From JBEKIK01 sp963838495 (GTDB lineage Bacteria > Planctomycetota > Planctomycetia > Pirellulales > Thermoguttaceae), in contig CAWIRC010000002.1 of NCBI GenBank assembly GCA_963838495.1, positions 620,001-684,000 on the forward strand: 64,000 nucleotides of DNA, in the 5' to 3' direction. The position numbers were made by a program, and so were the translations under genes. The notes beneath the pieces are model-generated. The model ran no database searches. It worked only from the letters and a program-made list of their open reading frames with translations, and was not told the origin of the DNA. Shown in pieces: positions 49,687-59,305 of the stretch. Position 1 is the stretch's first letter, and every line of letters starts with the position of its first letter.

Positions 49687-49837
49687 TATCATTATTTGTT
49701 TGCCTACAATCGGGCACCATCTTAATGTCGGTCGGTGAGCGGGGTGGTTGTTCGATTGACGTTTTAGGATCTTCCTGCTATCATGAGGTGCGCGGAATTT
49801 AAGACGCTTCTTTTAGTGCAGGTTTGGGAGGTTCCTT

Positions 49838-50536
49838 ATGGCAGATCCTTTGAATCCCCAAATTTCTCCTCTTACAGAAACAACTCTAGCCCCTGGCGTT
49901 CAATGGGCACAAAGCGACTCTCCGTCGTTGAAGAAAACCAAATTGGGATTATCGTTGATAACCCTTACTATTGTGATCAGTGTGATCGGTATATTAGCAT
50001 TTAGTTTCGGCAGTGCTCTATTCATGGTCACTAAGTATTATGAATCAAATGGGATTAAGGTCACTATATCAGTCTTGTACATCCTAATGGATAGTTTACT
50101 CTTCGTCGTTGGACCATATTTCTGTCTTGCCGTACCTGCCGAATCCGGCGCCAAGGGATTTTTGGCCTGGTCCATTGTTCTTAGTCTGATTAGCATAATG
50201 AATTCGATTGTTTATATCATTGCACCCACGGCATTTCCCCCTATTGTTTTTTATGTCATTGGCATTTGTCCTTTTATCGGTTTTTTGTTGTTTCTGATCT
50301 TTATAAAGAAACTTTCTGAATATATAGGCCGGAACGATCTGGCTGCCCGCAGTAAAACTGTCCTAGTTGTCTTTCTGATTTATTCGGCGATTAATTTGAT
50401 TTCCTTTTTGATGTCTCTAGCTTTAATGTACTTGGTAGCGATAGTTGCCATTATTGTTTTTCTTGTCATGTACTTTAGTCTACTCGACGCCCTTAGACTG
50501 TCGCTTGGAAAAGCTGATAAACCTGAAACTGCTTAG
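49838..50536 (+). CDS. Multi-helix membrane protein of unknown function
   Basis: 232 residues. The ATG follows GGGAGGTTCCTT. Hydrophilic N-terminus (MADPLNPQISPLTETTLAPG), then six to seven helices and a short acidic end (GKADKPETA). Codons are noticeably AT-richer than in neighbouring genes, which may indicate foreign origin. No family recognised. Its stop overlaps the trpD stop convergently. Confidence 0.75.
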   Translation: MADPLNPQISPLTETTLAPGVQWAQSDSPSLKKTKLGLSLITLTIVISVIGILAFSFGSALFMVTKYYESNGIKVTISVLYILMDSLLFVVGPYFCLAVPAESGAKGFLAWSIVLSLISIMNSIVYIIAPTAFPPIVFYVIGICPFIGFLLFLIFIKKLSEYIGRNDLAARSKTVLVVFLIYSAINLISFLMSLALMYLVAIVAIIVFLVMYFSLLDALRLSLGKADKPETA

Positions 50537-51548
50537 CGCACCTGCGTTCGTTCGATCAAGCGGGCAAGCAATTCCCGGGCGGCGCCGGTGGAGAGGGTAT
50601 CGGCGGCGATTTGAGCGCATTTTTTTGGGGATGGATCGCGCCCGGCGGTCCATAATGCGGCGGCGGCGTTGGCTATGACGATGTCCCGCGGCGGGCCGGG
50701 GCGGTTGTCGAGAATTTGACGTATCATCTCGGCATTTCTTCCGGACCACTGACTAACATTGTTTCCAAACCAGCCGATTCCAGGCCGAAATCCGCGGGCG
50801 ACCAATCGAAATGCCGCAAAATCCCGCCCGATGCCTCGATGACGTGCGTCGGCCCGGCCAGCGAGACTTCGTCCAAGCCGTCGGCCCCGTGAACGATCAC
50901 CGCCCGTTTTGTCCCTAAAAGCAACAGTGCCTCGGCCATAAGCGGCTGCAAAGCGGCACGGCCTACGCCCAACAGTTGAAACGGCGCGGAGGCCGGATTC
51001 ACCAGCGGCCCGAGAATGTTGAACACCGTGGGCGTGCCCAGCTTCTTACGGACAGGCGCTACGTGCTTCATGGCCTTGTGCAAAAGCGGCGCAAAGCAAA
51101 AGCAGATGCCCAACTCGTCCAGGCAGGCCTCGACGCAGGCCACATCTGCCTCGATGTTCACGCCCAGCGCGGCCAGCACGTCGGCCGAACCTGAGCGGCT
51201 GGTCATGCCGCGGTTGCCATGTTTGGCCACGCTCACGCCCGCCGCGGCCACCACCAGCGCGGCGGCGGTGCTGATGTTGAATGTCTTCGACCCGTCCCCG
51301 CCCGTGCCGCAGGTATCGAGCAATCCCGCGCGACGCGAACGAATGGGCGTCATCTGCCTGCGCATGGCCGCCGCCGCCCCGGCCACCTCCTCCACGGTTT
51401 CGCCCTTATTATGCAATACCCTTAAAAGCCCGGCGATCTGCTCCTCCCCGCACAACCCGCCCATGATCCGGTCCATCACCGATTCCATGTCCTGCATGGA
51501 TAGATCCCGGCCGGAGGCAACGTGTTTTATTGCAGAATTTATATCCAT
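50533..51548 (-). CDS. trpD: Anthranilate phosphoribosyltransferase, one frameshift
   Basis: Transfers phosphoribose to anthranilate in tryptophan synthesis. GLLDTCGTGGDGSKTFNIST is the PRPP loop; VAKHGNRGMTSRSGSADVLA and TVFNILGPLVNPA are further family blocks; HVIEASGGILRHFDW lies near the C-terminal part. The frame changes near 50740 (SGPEE / NAEMIRQILDNR), and the tail continues with ANAAAALWTAGRD. One missing base explains it. About 338 residues. No other trp gene is adjacent. Confidence 0.94.
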
Positions 51549-51657
51549 GTAATTTTCTCACCACGAAAGGACGAAAACGCGAAAAAACTGTTTTGATGTT
51601 TTATTATTTCGTGCTTTCGTCTTTTCGTGTTTTTGTGATTACTGGAGTTTCACAAAT

Positions 51658-51782
51658 TTTTCCCCTCGCCCTTTGGGAGAGGGGCAGGGGGTGAGGGCAT
51701 AGTGAAGTTGTGCAAACTTGGCAAGTCATTTTTTATACAAACGCCCTCACCCTAACCCTCTCCCAGTGGGAGAGGGGACAAA
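51658..51782. repeat. Inverted pair of CCCTCACC-type repeats
   Basis: Two copies of the CTCTCCC..GGGAGAG unit face each other across about 45 bases, giving ends near 40 bases long: a MITE-like arrangement. The same layout occurs at 63459-63583. It lies between the starts and ends of trpD and the LarA-like gene. Confidence 0.75.
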
Positions 51783-51816
51783 GAATAAAAAATTGCAAAA
51801 CTCCAGTGATTAGTTA

Positions 51817-53085
51817 TTATTTCAATATAATGTCGGGGAGATTCCCGGCTGCGTCAAAAGGCAATTCTCGGAGATCGCTGAGAATTTCCAAATCCTTCCG
51901 GCCTTGCACTTCTTCCAGATAGACGGCCGAACATTCCACCTCGTCCAGATGCAGCGTGTCGGCGATCCAAATCAGCTTGGCCCTCGACCGCTCGACCAGT
52001 CCGATTGTGCCAAGCGCCGCGTCCAGCATTTCCCTGTCGGTTGGAAAATCCAAAGGCGGCATGGCCGCCGATACGTGGCCCGAGACCAGGCAGTTTAGCC
52101 GCGTGGCCGCCGGATCGGCCTCATGCAAAAATTCCGTCTTGCAGAATTCGGCCATGCCCATGCCGGTGGCGTTGCCGTGCGACGCCGGAGTAAGGCTCCT
52201 GAGGCAGATTCTTTTCACCTTGGGCAGTTCGCCTTCCACGGCCTTGTGGTCGTTGAACTTACGGCCCACCACGTTCGGATCGAACCCCACGCCGCTTATG
52301 TCCTTGCCCATGCGGTCGATCAGAAGCACGTCCACCGCCCCAAAAGGCAGCCGCGGCATGAGTTTTTTGGCCAGGACCAAAAGCTCCTTTTCTCGCGTTT
52401 CAAAATCCTGTGGCCTTACGGCTTCCACGAGGGTCGTCTTGTCATAGGCGTTTTCCACGATGGCCACGCCGGCCAGGATCGAACAGGAGATGATGATTTT
52501 TTCCGCCACGTTGCGGATGATGTGCTCAAAGCTGTAATCGAGAATCGCGCGGTGATACACTTTGGCCCCTTCGCAATTGCCCAGCCCGATGAGTAGCATT
52601 TTCATCAGCCCGCTTTCTATCGGGCCGTGAAAACCCGAGTGCGGCTTGACGCGGTTTACGACCACCACTTGATCGGCATCGTACGCCAGGCGGTCGAAGT
52701 GCACTGGAAAGCCGTCGCCGAACCGGCACACCTCGACTGTTTCCAGGCTGGAATGGATCGGGCAACCGACAGAATCCTCGGTAATGCCGTATGATTCGAT
52801 GACTTCCTTCTGTCCTTGGGCGGTTCCGCCGCCGTGGCTGCCCATGGCCGGCACGATAAAAGGCTTTGCGCCAAGATTCTTGAAATGATCGACAATCGCC
52901 CGGGTGATTTCGGCGATATTTGCGATCCCCCGGCTGCCGGCGGTAATGGCCACGCTCTGGCCCGGCCGCACTTTTTCGCCCAAATTCAAGGCGGCAAGAC
53001 TGCGCCGCACTTCAGCCGGCACGTCATTTACGCACGCCGCGTCGAATCGCTGCCGCAATCGAAAAATCTCGGGGAAATCGCTCAT
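51817..53085 (-). CDS. LarA-like (DUF2088/lactate racemase-type) protein
   Basis: 422 residues, intact. The N-terminal domain has IVPAMGSHGGGTAQGQKEVI, like the LarA cofactor-binding segment GxHxxxT; later VNRVKPHSGFHGPIESGLMK resembles the LarA metal/substrate loop. Related DUF2088 proteins bind or use a nickel-pincer nucleotide. No larBCE genes lie nearby, so activity and substrate are open. No frame break. Confidence 0.85.
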   Translation of the reverse strand: MSDFPEIFRLRQRFDAACVNDVPAEVRRSLAALNLGEKVRPGQSVAITAGSRGIANIAEITRAIVDHFKNLGAKPFIVPAMGSHGGGTAQGQKEVIESYGITEDSVGCPIHSSLETVEVCRFGDGFPVHFDRLAYDADQVVVVNRVKPHSGFHGPIESGLMKMLLIGLGNCEGAKVYHRAILDYSFEHIIRNVAEKIIISCSILAGVAIVENAYDKTTLVEAVRPQDFETREKELLVLAKKLMPRLPFGAVDVLLIDRMGKDISGVGFDPNVVGRKFNDHKAVEGELPKVKRICLRSLTPASHGNATGMGMAEFCKTEFLHEADPAATRLNCLVSGHVSAAMPPLDFPTDREMLDAALGTIGLVERSRAKLIWIADTLHLDEVECSAVYLEEVQGRKDLEILSDLRELPFDAAGNLPDIILK

Positions 53086-53126
53086 CTGGGTTATGCTTTG
53101 CTGCTGCTTGATTTTATGTCACACAT

Positions 53127-53155
53127 TTAGCCCCCGGTGAAACACCGGGGGCTTT
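53127..53155. repeat. CCCCCGGTG hairpin repeat, copy 2
   Basis: TTTAGCCCCCGGTGAAACAC followed by CGGGGGC, stem as at 26711. It lies about 45 bases upstream of the LarA-like start codon. Confidence 0.7.
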
Positions 53156-53257
53156 GGCTGCTATTTATTCCATGTCAGGGCAGGGCAGGGGAGTCTGCGC
53201 GGAACACTATAATTATGTTACAATTCTACCACGAAAATAGCATTCTGTTTAGTCTAT

Positions 53258-53345
53258 ATATGTTGGGGCAGCAGTTTAACTGCTGCCCCAACATTGAAGC
53301 CCGGTGGGCACCATGCGTGAGCATGGTCGCGGCCGGAGTGCATGC
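53258..53345. repeat. Two adjacent palindromes upstream of cbiX
   Basis: TTGGGGCAGCAGTTTAACTG continued by CTGCCCCAA forms a 13-base stem. Next comes GGGCACCATGCGTGAGCATG with GTCGCGGCC, similar to the element inside the 3' end of the lipoprotein at 21.7 kb. Confidence 0.65.
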
Positions 53346-53362
53346 TTAAACCGGCGACAATC

Positions 53363-54187
53363 ATGACTGAAAAATACAACGGCGTCTTGCTGATCGGCCA
53401 TGGCACGCGCGAGGCGTCGGGCACGGCGGCGTTCCTGCAAATTGCCGAGCACGTTCGCCGCTTGCTGCCGGAGATGCCCGTGGAATGCGCTTTTTTGGAA
53501 TTCGCCCGGCCGACGATCGCCGAGGCCATCGCCCAATTGGCCAAACATGGCGCATCACACATAGCAGCGGTGCCGATGTTCCTTTCGGCGTTTGGCCACA
53601 CATCGGATGACATACCAGTTGCGATTGAAGAAGCGGCGGTGCAATATAACAAGGGTTCAGGGTTCAGGGTTCAGGGTTCAGCATTTGAGTTTCAGGGTTC
53701 AGAGGTCAAAAAAGGCGACAGGATTAAAATCAGTCTGAAATCGCATGTCGGAGGGCATCAGCGCGTCGTGGAGCTTTCGGCCTTGCGTTTTTGGCAGGCA
53801 TTGGAGGGAAAAAAGGAAATTCCCCCGGAAGAAACTCTCTTAATCATCGCCGCCCATGGCAGCCCAGAACCGGAGGCGATTCAGGAGTTGATCCAATTCG
53901 CCGCCCGGCGAGTTGAATTGACCCCGGTCGCCCGCGTCGAACCCTGTTTCGCCGTATTGGGCGAGCCGAAATTGCCCGACGTTCTAAAGCAATCAGCCTC
54001 ATTGCCTTATAAGCGAATCATAATCCAGCCCCACCTCCTGCTTAAAGGCCGCTATTACGACATGATCCGCGATAAGGTTGAAACCTTCCGCCGTGAATAT
54101 CCCGGCATAGATTGGATCGTAACCGAGCCGCTAGACCCGGATGGGTTGTTGGTTCAAGCGGCATTGGAAATAATAAATGGGGAATAA
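53363..54187 (+). CDS. CbiX/SirB-type sirohydrochlorin chelatase with repeat-encoded insertion
   Basis: Inserts Co or Fe into sirohydrochlorin in cobalamin or siroheme synthesis. ATG at 53363. Two homologous CbiX halves: GVLLIGHGTREASGTAAFLQ with active-site His, PVECAFLEFARPTIAEAIAQ and AVPMFLSAFGHTSDDIPVAI in the first; LLIIAAHGSPEPEAIQELIQ and IIIQPHLLLKGRYYDMI in the second. Between them a stretch of about 17 residues (KGSGFRVQGSAFEFQGSE) is read directly from a GGGTTCA heptad array and is alien to the family. The frame remains open through it. Confidence 0.88.
   Translation: MTEKYNGVLLIGHGTREASGTAAFLQIAEHVRRLLPEMPVECAFLEFARPTIAEAIAQLAKHGASHIAAVPMFLSAFGHTSDDIPVAIEEAAVQYNKGSGFRVQGSAFEFQGSEVKKGDRIKISLKSHVGGHQRVVELSALRFWQALEGKKEIPPEETLLIIAAHGSPEPEAIQELIQFAARRVELTPVARVEPCFAVLGEPKLPDVLKQSASLPYKRIIIQPHLLLKGRYYDMIRDKVETFRREYPGIDWIVTEPLDPDGLLVQAALEIINGE
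53652..53706. repeat. 7-bp-period array inside the cbiX coding sequence
   Basis: AGGGTTC repeated four times, then a degenerate AGCATTTGAG TTTCAGG segment and a further AGGGTTC-like unit. Same heptamer, opposite strand, as the intergenic arrays at 15495 and 46017. Confidence 0.85.
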
Positions 54188-54202
54188 AAAAAGGGCAGCA
54201 AA

Positions 54203-54247
54203 TTCCCACATCTCACTGTTCACTGAACACTGTCCTCTGCCCGCTTT
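54203..54247. repeat. 7-bp-period array (CACTGTC type)
   Basis: ATCTCA, CACTGTT, CACTGAA, CACTGTC, CTCTGCC, CGCTTTT: fills the gap between the cbiX and apgM stop codons and ends at the apgM stop. Confidence 0.8.
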
Positions 54248-55453
54248 TCACGCCCCGAACTTGCCCAGTTTTTCCGCGTGTGCCAGCGCCAAGGGCATGA
54301 GATACACGGCTTCGAATTGGCCCAGGCCGCCAGCGAGTGCGTTGCGTTCGCCAAATGCCTGCTGGCCATCGGGGCGGCAGGTGTCTGATACCAGCAGCGT
54401 GGGCACCGGATGCCAACTGTGGCTGGCCAGCCGCGCGGGCGTGCTGTGGTCGCCGGTAACCACAAGCACCTTGGGCTTGAGTTTCATCACCCGCGGCACA
54501 ATCGCGTCGAACTGCTCGATCATCTTCACCTTTTCCGGAAAATTCCCGTCCTCGCCGCGGCTGTCGGTGTATTTGAAGTGCACAAAAAAGAAATCATAAT
54601 CCTGCCAGGCCTGTTCCAAAACGTCGATCTCCTCGGCCAGCGTGTTGGGCTGGCCGACGATCTCCATGCCAACCAACTGGGCCAGACCCTTGTACATCGG
54701 GTAAACCGCGATGGCGGCGGGTTTCAAGCCGTATACTTCTTCATAAGTGGGAATGTGCGGGGCGGCCGAAAAACCCCGCATCGTCAACCCGTTCGCCTTG
54801 GGCTGGTCGATAAGTATCGCCCGGGCCTGGGCGATGAACTGCCGAGCCACCTCGGCTGTGCGTTGGTTTTTCAGATCGGCGGCAACTGGCTCGAGCGGCG
54901 GAACCCCGGTCTTTTGCGGATCGGTGTCGGACAGGTTTCCGCCCAGCCCTTCGCCGCGGAAGATCACGCAGAAGCGGTGCTCCTTGACCGGCTCGACAAA
55001 GACCTCGGCCTTGGGAATCTTTACCTGGCGGAGTTTGATGGCCAGCGGCCCGCTTTCCTCGGTGGGAATTCGGCCTGCCCGCCGGTCGGTGATGTTGCCC
55101 TCAGCGTCCAGCGTGCAGAAGTTGCAGCGCACGGCCACGTCCTTGGGCCCCAGTTTGAAGCCCACGCCTGTGGCCTCCAGAGCGCCGCGCCCGATCAGGT
55201 ATTTAACCGGATCGTAGCCGAAAAGCCCGAGGTGCCCGGGCCCGCTGCCCGGGGTTATGCCCGGGGCGATGGGGATCGACAAGCCTTGCACGCCTTGTTT
55301 GGCCAGAGCGTCGAGATTGGGGGTTTTGGCGGCCTCCAATTCGGTCGGTCCGCCGGGCTCGATCGGCAGCCCCCCCAGGCCGTCGGCCACCAGCATCACG
55401 ATTTTATTGTCGTTTTTCAGCTTTAGTTCGCTGACAAGCGATTGGATATCCAT
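54248..55453 (-). CDS. apgM: Cofactor-independent phosphoglycerate mutase, archaeal (ApgM) type
   Basis: 401 residues, intact. Interconverts 3- and 2-phosphoglycerate with a binuclear metal site of the alkaline phosphatase superfamily. IVMLVADGLGGLPIEPGGPT with the metal Asp, LEAAKTPNLDALAKQGVQGL, PGITPGSGPGHLGLFGYDP with catalytic Ser, and VVTGDHSTPARLASHSWHPV with metal ligands. The start ATG is divergent from pgi about 115 bases away. Confidence 0.95.
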   Translation of the reverse strand: MDIQSLVSELKLKNDNKIVMLVADGLGGLPIEPGGPTELEAAKTPNLDALAKQGVQGLSIPIAPGITPGSGPGHLGLFGYDPVKYLIGRGALEATGVGFKLGPKDVAVRCNFCTLDAEGNITDRRAGRIPTEESGPLAIKLRQVKIPKAEVFVEPVKEHRFCVIFRGEGLGGNLSDTDPQKTGVPPLEPVAADLKNQRTAEVARQFIAQARAILIDQPKANGLTMRGFSAAPHIPTYEEVYGLKPAAIAVYPMYKGLAQLVGMEIVGQPNTLAEEIDVLEQAWQDYDFFFVHFKYTDSRGEDGNFPEKVKMIEQFDAIVPRVMKLKPKVLVVTGDHSTPARLASHSWHPVPTLLVSDTCRPDGQQAFGERNALAGGLGQFEAVYLMPLALAHAEKLGKFGA

Positions 55454-55568
55454 ATTTAGGCTCCTTTTCTGGTTTTGTGCCGGAGAAGAATATCCGGCCT
55501 ACTTTCATTATTTTCCCCTGGGGATAGAATTTCCCATTAGTATCAAAAAATCCCGGGAAGGCAAGACC

Positions 55569-56978
55569 ATGAACACAAACCCCATACCGCCGATCACTTA
55601 CGATTATTCGGGCCTGATCGCCTCGGATAAAGATCCGCAGTTTGCCCAACAGACCGGTCTGCTGAAAGCCGATTTGAAACACTTGATTCCCCGCCTGGAA
55701 GCCGTGCACCGCGAAATGCTCTGGAACCTCGATCTGTACGATAAAGGCGAAGCGGTCCCGCCGGAAAAACAGCCCTTCGACGTTGGATTCTACTCTCTGC
55801 CCGAGCAATTCCTGGAAAAAGATCGAAAATCGCTGGATCGTATCGTCACCGTAGCCGACCGGTTGGCCAAGGAAGTGGATCGGGTAGTCGTGCTGGGGAT
55901 CGGCGGATCGTACATGGGCGCCCGGGCGCTGATGGAGGCCTGCTGCCACCCCTATCACAACGAGTTGCTGCGCAAGCGTCGCGGCGGCCGGCCCAGAATT
56001 TATTTCGAAGGCAATAATGTCGATAACGACGCCGTCGAAGGGCTTTTGGACCTTGTCGAAGGCGACGACGACTGGGCCATCGTGCCCATCAGCAAAAGCG
56101 GCGGCACACTGGAGCCCGCCGTGGCCTTCCGCGTGTTCCTCGAGGCCCTCCGCAAATCCTGCAAAGGCGACGAGGAAAAATTCCGCAGGCGAATCGTGCC
56201 CGTGACCGGCGAAAAGGGCAGGCTCCAGGACCTGGCCAAGGCCCTGGGCTGCCCGCATGTCTTCCCCATTCCCGACGGCGTGGGCGGGCGATATTCAATT
56301 TTCACCGCCGTGGGACTGCTGCCTGCCGCCATCTTGGGTCTTGACGTGGTGCGGCTCTTGGAAGGAGCGGCGGCAATGAACCTCCGCGGCCGCACTGCCC
56401 CGCCGCTGGAAAATCCCGTCCTGGCCTATGCCGGCATTTCGCACCTCATGGAAACCATGCGCGGGGCAACCATCCGCGTGCTCTCGACATGGGGAAAAGG
56501 CCTGGAAGCCGTGGGATTGTGGTACGATCAGTTGCTCTCCGAAAGTTTGGGCAAAAACGGAAGAGGTGCAACTCCCCTGACAGTGGTCAATACCCGCGAC
56601 CTCCATTCCCGCGGCCAGCAGCATCAACAAGGCCGCCGCGACAAACTGATCACCAACCTCATCGTCGATAATCCCCAACGCCGCGTAATCACGGTGCAAA
56701 AATCGAAACTCGACCAAGACAAACTCAACGATCTGGCTGGCAAAACCCTGCCCGATATCCTCGGCGCCGCTATCCAGGGCACAAACCAGGCCTACGCCGA
56801 GGATTACCGCCGCACCGCCTCCATCCACCTGCCCCATTTGGATGAGGTCTCCCTCGGACAGCTCTTCCAGATGCTTATGGTCGCCACCGCGGCCGAAGGA
56901 AGGCTCACAGGCATAAATCCCTACGGCCAGCCCGGCGTCGAAGCATATAAAAAGAATATGAACGCCATCCTCAGGTGA
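55569..56978 (+). CDS. pgi: Glucose-6-phosphate isomerase
   Basis: 469 residues from ATG 55569, which follows GGAAGG; longer upstream frames read through the apgM promoter. The SIS domain has VVVLGIGGSYMGARALMEAC, VPISKSGGTLEPAVAFRVF and VGGRYSIFTAVGLLPAAILG. The second half holds GRGATPLTVVNTRDLHSRGQ with the catalytic region QQHQQG, and the C-terminal ELQxG-like ends. Intact. Together with apgM and the HAD phosphatase it forms a small sugar-phosphate cluster. Confidence 0.95.
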   Translation: MNTNPIPPITYDYSGLIASDKDPQFAQQTGLLKADLKHLIPRLEAVHREMLWNLDLYDKGEAVPPEKQPFDVGFYSLPEQFLEKDRKSLDRIVTVADRLAKEVDRVVVLGIGGSYMGARALMEACCHPYHNELLRKRRGGRPRIYFEGNNVDNDAVEGLLDLVEGDDDWAIVPISKSGGTLEPAVAFRVFLEALRKSCKGDEEKFRRRIVPVTGEKGRLQDLAKALGCPHVFPIPDGVGGRYSIFTAVGLLPAAILGLDVVRLLEGAAAMNLRGRTAPPLENPVLAYAGISHLMETMRGATIRVLSTWGKGLEAVGLWYDQLLSESLGKNGRGATPLTVVNTRDLHSRGQQHQQGRRDKLITNLIVDNPQRRVITVQKSKLDQDKLNDLAGKTLPDILGAAIQGTNQAYAEDYRRTASIHLPHLDEVSLGQLFQMLMVATAAEGRLTGINPYGQPGVEAYKKNMNAILR

Positions 56979-56989
56979 AAGGAAAATAA

Positions 56990-57070
56990 ATAATAGATGA
57001 ATTATGAAAGATAAATTCAGAATGATGAATATACTATTGCAACCGCTTGCGGTTTCGCGGTGTCTATTAT
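56990..57070. repeat. Composite heptad-palindrome element 4
   Basis: AATTATG, AAAGATA, AATTCAG, AATGATG, AATATAC, TATTGCA lead into the palindrome ACCGCTTGCGGT at 57042, followed by TTCGCGG. The right arm is poorly preserved. It separates pgi from the HAD gene. Confidence 0.7.
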
Positions 57071-57137
57071 TCACGTCCCGCCATTCTTCGCCCGCGCTTC
57101 ACCAACCACTCGCTTCCGACAACCGTGAACTAAAAAA

Positions 57138-57999
57138 ATGACAACCACCCCGACTCAATCCACTACTTACCGCCTCCTGGCCATCGACATCGACGGCACG
57201 CTGCTCAACAGCCGCGACGAACTGACCCCCGACACCCAAGAGGCCCTCATCAGGGCGGGCAAAGCCGGCATCCAGGTCGTGCTGGCCACCGGTTGAACGC
57301 TACAGCCGCACACTCCACCTCGTCGAGCCGCTGGGCATCGATGTGCCCCTGATAACCGCCAGCGGGGCACTTATCAAGGACCCCAAAAAAGACCATCAGA
57401 CTTTGCACAAATCCACCTTCGATCCCCAAACGCTCCGCCAGATTTTAAGGCTCATCGACCAGGGTGGCTTCGATCCGCTCATCTGCGCCGATACCTTCGC
57501 CGAAGGTTTCGACTTCTACCTTGCCCGCACCAAGGTCAAAACGCCGGAATTGCAGGAATATCTCGATCTGAATCCCAACGACGGGCGGATTTGGCCCAAC
57601 CTCATAAACGATCCGCCCCCGGAGGTGTTTCTCGTGTTCACCATGGGCACTAAGGACCAAATGCTCATCATGGAGCAAATCCTGCACGGCTCGCTCTCCG
57701 GCCGGATTTGCACACACGTCCTGCGCAGCCCGCGTTATCAAGGCTTCCTCGTGGAGATCGCACCCGCCGGCGTAAGCAAGTGGTCCGGCGTAAAACGCCT
57801 GGCCGAAAGCTTGGGAATCGACGAGGCCGCCATCTGCGCCGTTGGCGACGACGTAAACGACATCCCCATGATCCGCGCCGCGGGCCTGGGCATCGCCATG
57901 GGCAACGCCCTGCCCGAGGTAAAAGCCGCCGCCGACCGCGTCGCCCCCTCACACGACGAAAACGGCCTCGTGCAAGTGGTCGAATGGCTGCTGGAATAA
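57138..57999 (+). CDS. Cof-type HAD phosphatase, one frameshift
   Basis: Cytosolic sugar-phosphate or cofactor phosphatase. The HAD nucleophile motif is YRLLAIDIDGTLLNSRDELT. The frame breaks in CACCGGTTGAACG (57292-57304), giving a false stop; afterwards YSRTLHLVEPLGIDVPLITA continues. The cap domain spans about residues 85-190, and the last metal motif is ICAVGDDVNDIPMIRAAGLG. About 287 residues. ATG at 57138; upstream stop codons exclude earlier starts. Confidence 0.9.
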
Positions 58000-58035
58000 T
58001 CCCTTTTTATTTCACCGTCGCCCCGGATTTGTAGG

Positions 58036-58815
58036 TCAGGTACCCCGTACCCGACGACTTGCCAGTCGCCACGCCATACACAAACCGCCAATGACCAGTA
58101 GCGATAAGGTCGCCGGCTCGGGCACTACGTCCACGCGAAATACAGACTGCGTCTGATCCGAGTAGACGGTCCACGGCCCCGATGAGCTTGCTGTCACCGC
58201 GCAGATCCTTATCACCGAGCTTGTTCCAGTACCAGAGTATGACCGCATCGTCAGCCTCACCCGTGTCGTGGTTAGGCATGACTTTGACCCAGATATGTCT
58301 GCCCCGCGGCCACCTCAAACCCGGTCGTGAAGTGAATTGGCGTCAAGGGGTACGGATCGCTCATCGAAGGCAAATCCGAATCAGAGAAAAAGTATGCTCC
58401 AGACGGTGCACCAAGCCCCGGTGCGCGCGCCGGCATCCGGTCTGATTTCCACCGTGGCGTTTCTGGCCCCTGTTTGCCAGGCCAGCGTTAGCCACACCTC
58501 CAACTCCCCTGTTGCCGGCACAACGAAAGGCATTGCTTGAATCCACGTTTCGCCGCCGGCGGCCTCTACACCCTTGATCGTCCAAGACATGGATTGATCA
58601 TAGCCCCAGCCGGTATCGTAGTGATCCACGGCGATGATACTCCCGGATGCATAGGGGCTTAGAACCGCCAGCGCTGTCAAAGACGCTACTATAACAATGC
58701 TTTTGATAGCACAACGCCCTTGGCGGTTGCCGATATTTGTACTCCAGCCGATGACGTGTGCTATTGGACCGAACGTTGGAAGGATTCCCAGAAGCTTTAG
58801 AGGATTAGTTCGCAT
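58036..58815 (-). CDS. Secreted PEP-CTERM protein, two or three frameshifts
   Basis: ATG at 58815 follows AAAGGACAC. Signal region IKSIVIVASLTALAVLSPYA. Mature beta-rich domain with VDHYDTGWGYDQSMSWTIKG, ELEVWLTLAWQTGARNATVE and later VKVMPNHDTGEADDAVILWY. The C-terminus SVFRVDVVPEPATLSLLVIG followed by the basic ASRRVRGT is a PEP-CTERM signal. Frame breaks near 58390, 58285 and 58200; the two ends are in the same frame and the middle is shifted. It resembles choice-of-anchor PEP-CTERM proteins, with no known function. Confidence 0.65.
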
Positions 58816-59305
58816 AAGAGTGTCCTTTCAGACTGGCAAAAGATTAAGATGTCAACAGGTACGCTACCTCACAAATTGTTTACACTAAAAAGGGAAAAAA
58901 AGCTTCCTTGACAATCAAACCATCCTGGTGGTTTATTCATCTGTTTAGCAACCTGCCGGACGAGACTTTTCCAGGCGTATATTTTGCGCGATACAAATCC
59001 CTCGGCTTGCTATTTCAATCTGAATTAATTGTAAATTTAAGATAAGATAAACCACAAATTTAACCAAAGTGTTTTTTCATAATACTCCCTGTGTTCGGGT
59101 TGCTCCCCTTAAAAAAGCACGTCTTACGGCATTCAAATAGCCAATCTACGCAAAGTTGCTTTGTTGGCTTACAGCCAGGATAGTTCGAATTGTACAGATC
59201 GTTTGCAATTTGTCAACCACAAAAAAGTGGGGGGACAGGTTCTTTTACGAGCCGAAGTAGCAAACTGATTATAGCCTGAATTTCTATATACCCTTGAATT
59301 CAAGT
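58816..59305. other. AT-rich spacer, no gene seen
   Basis: About 490 bases with stop codons in all frames. GTGGGGGGACAGGTTCTTTT near 59227 recalls a short motif seen near other bacterial repeats, but a single copy proves nothing. Probably carries the promoter of the PEP-CTERM gene. Confidence 0.45.

Noticed and set aside
59220..59260. Insertion-sequence or REP transposase remnant suggested by a GGGGACAGGTTCTTTT motif
   Set aside because: Single copy, no transposase and no inverted partner.
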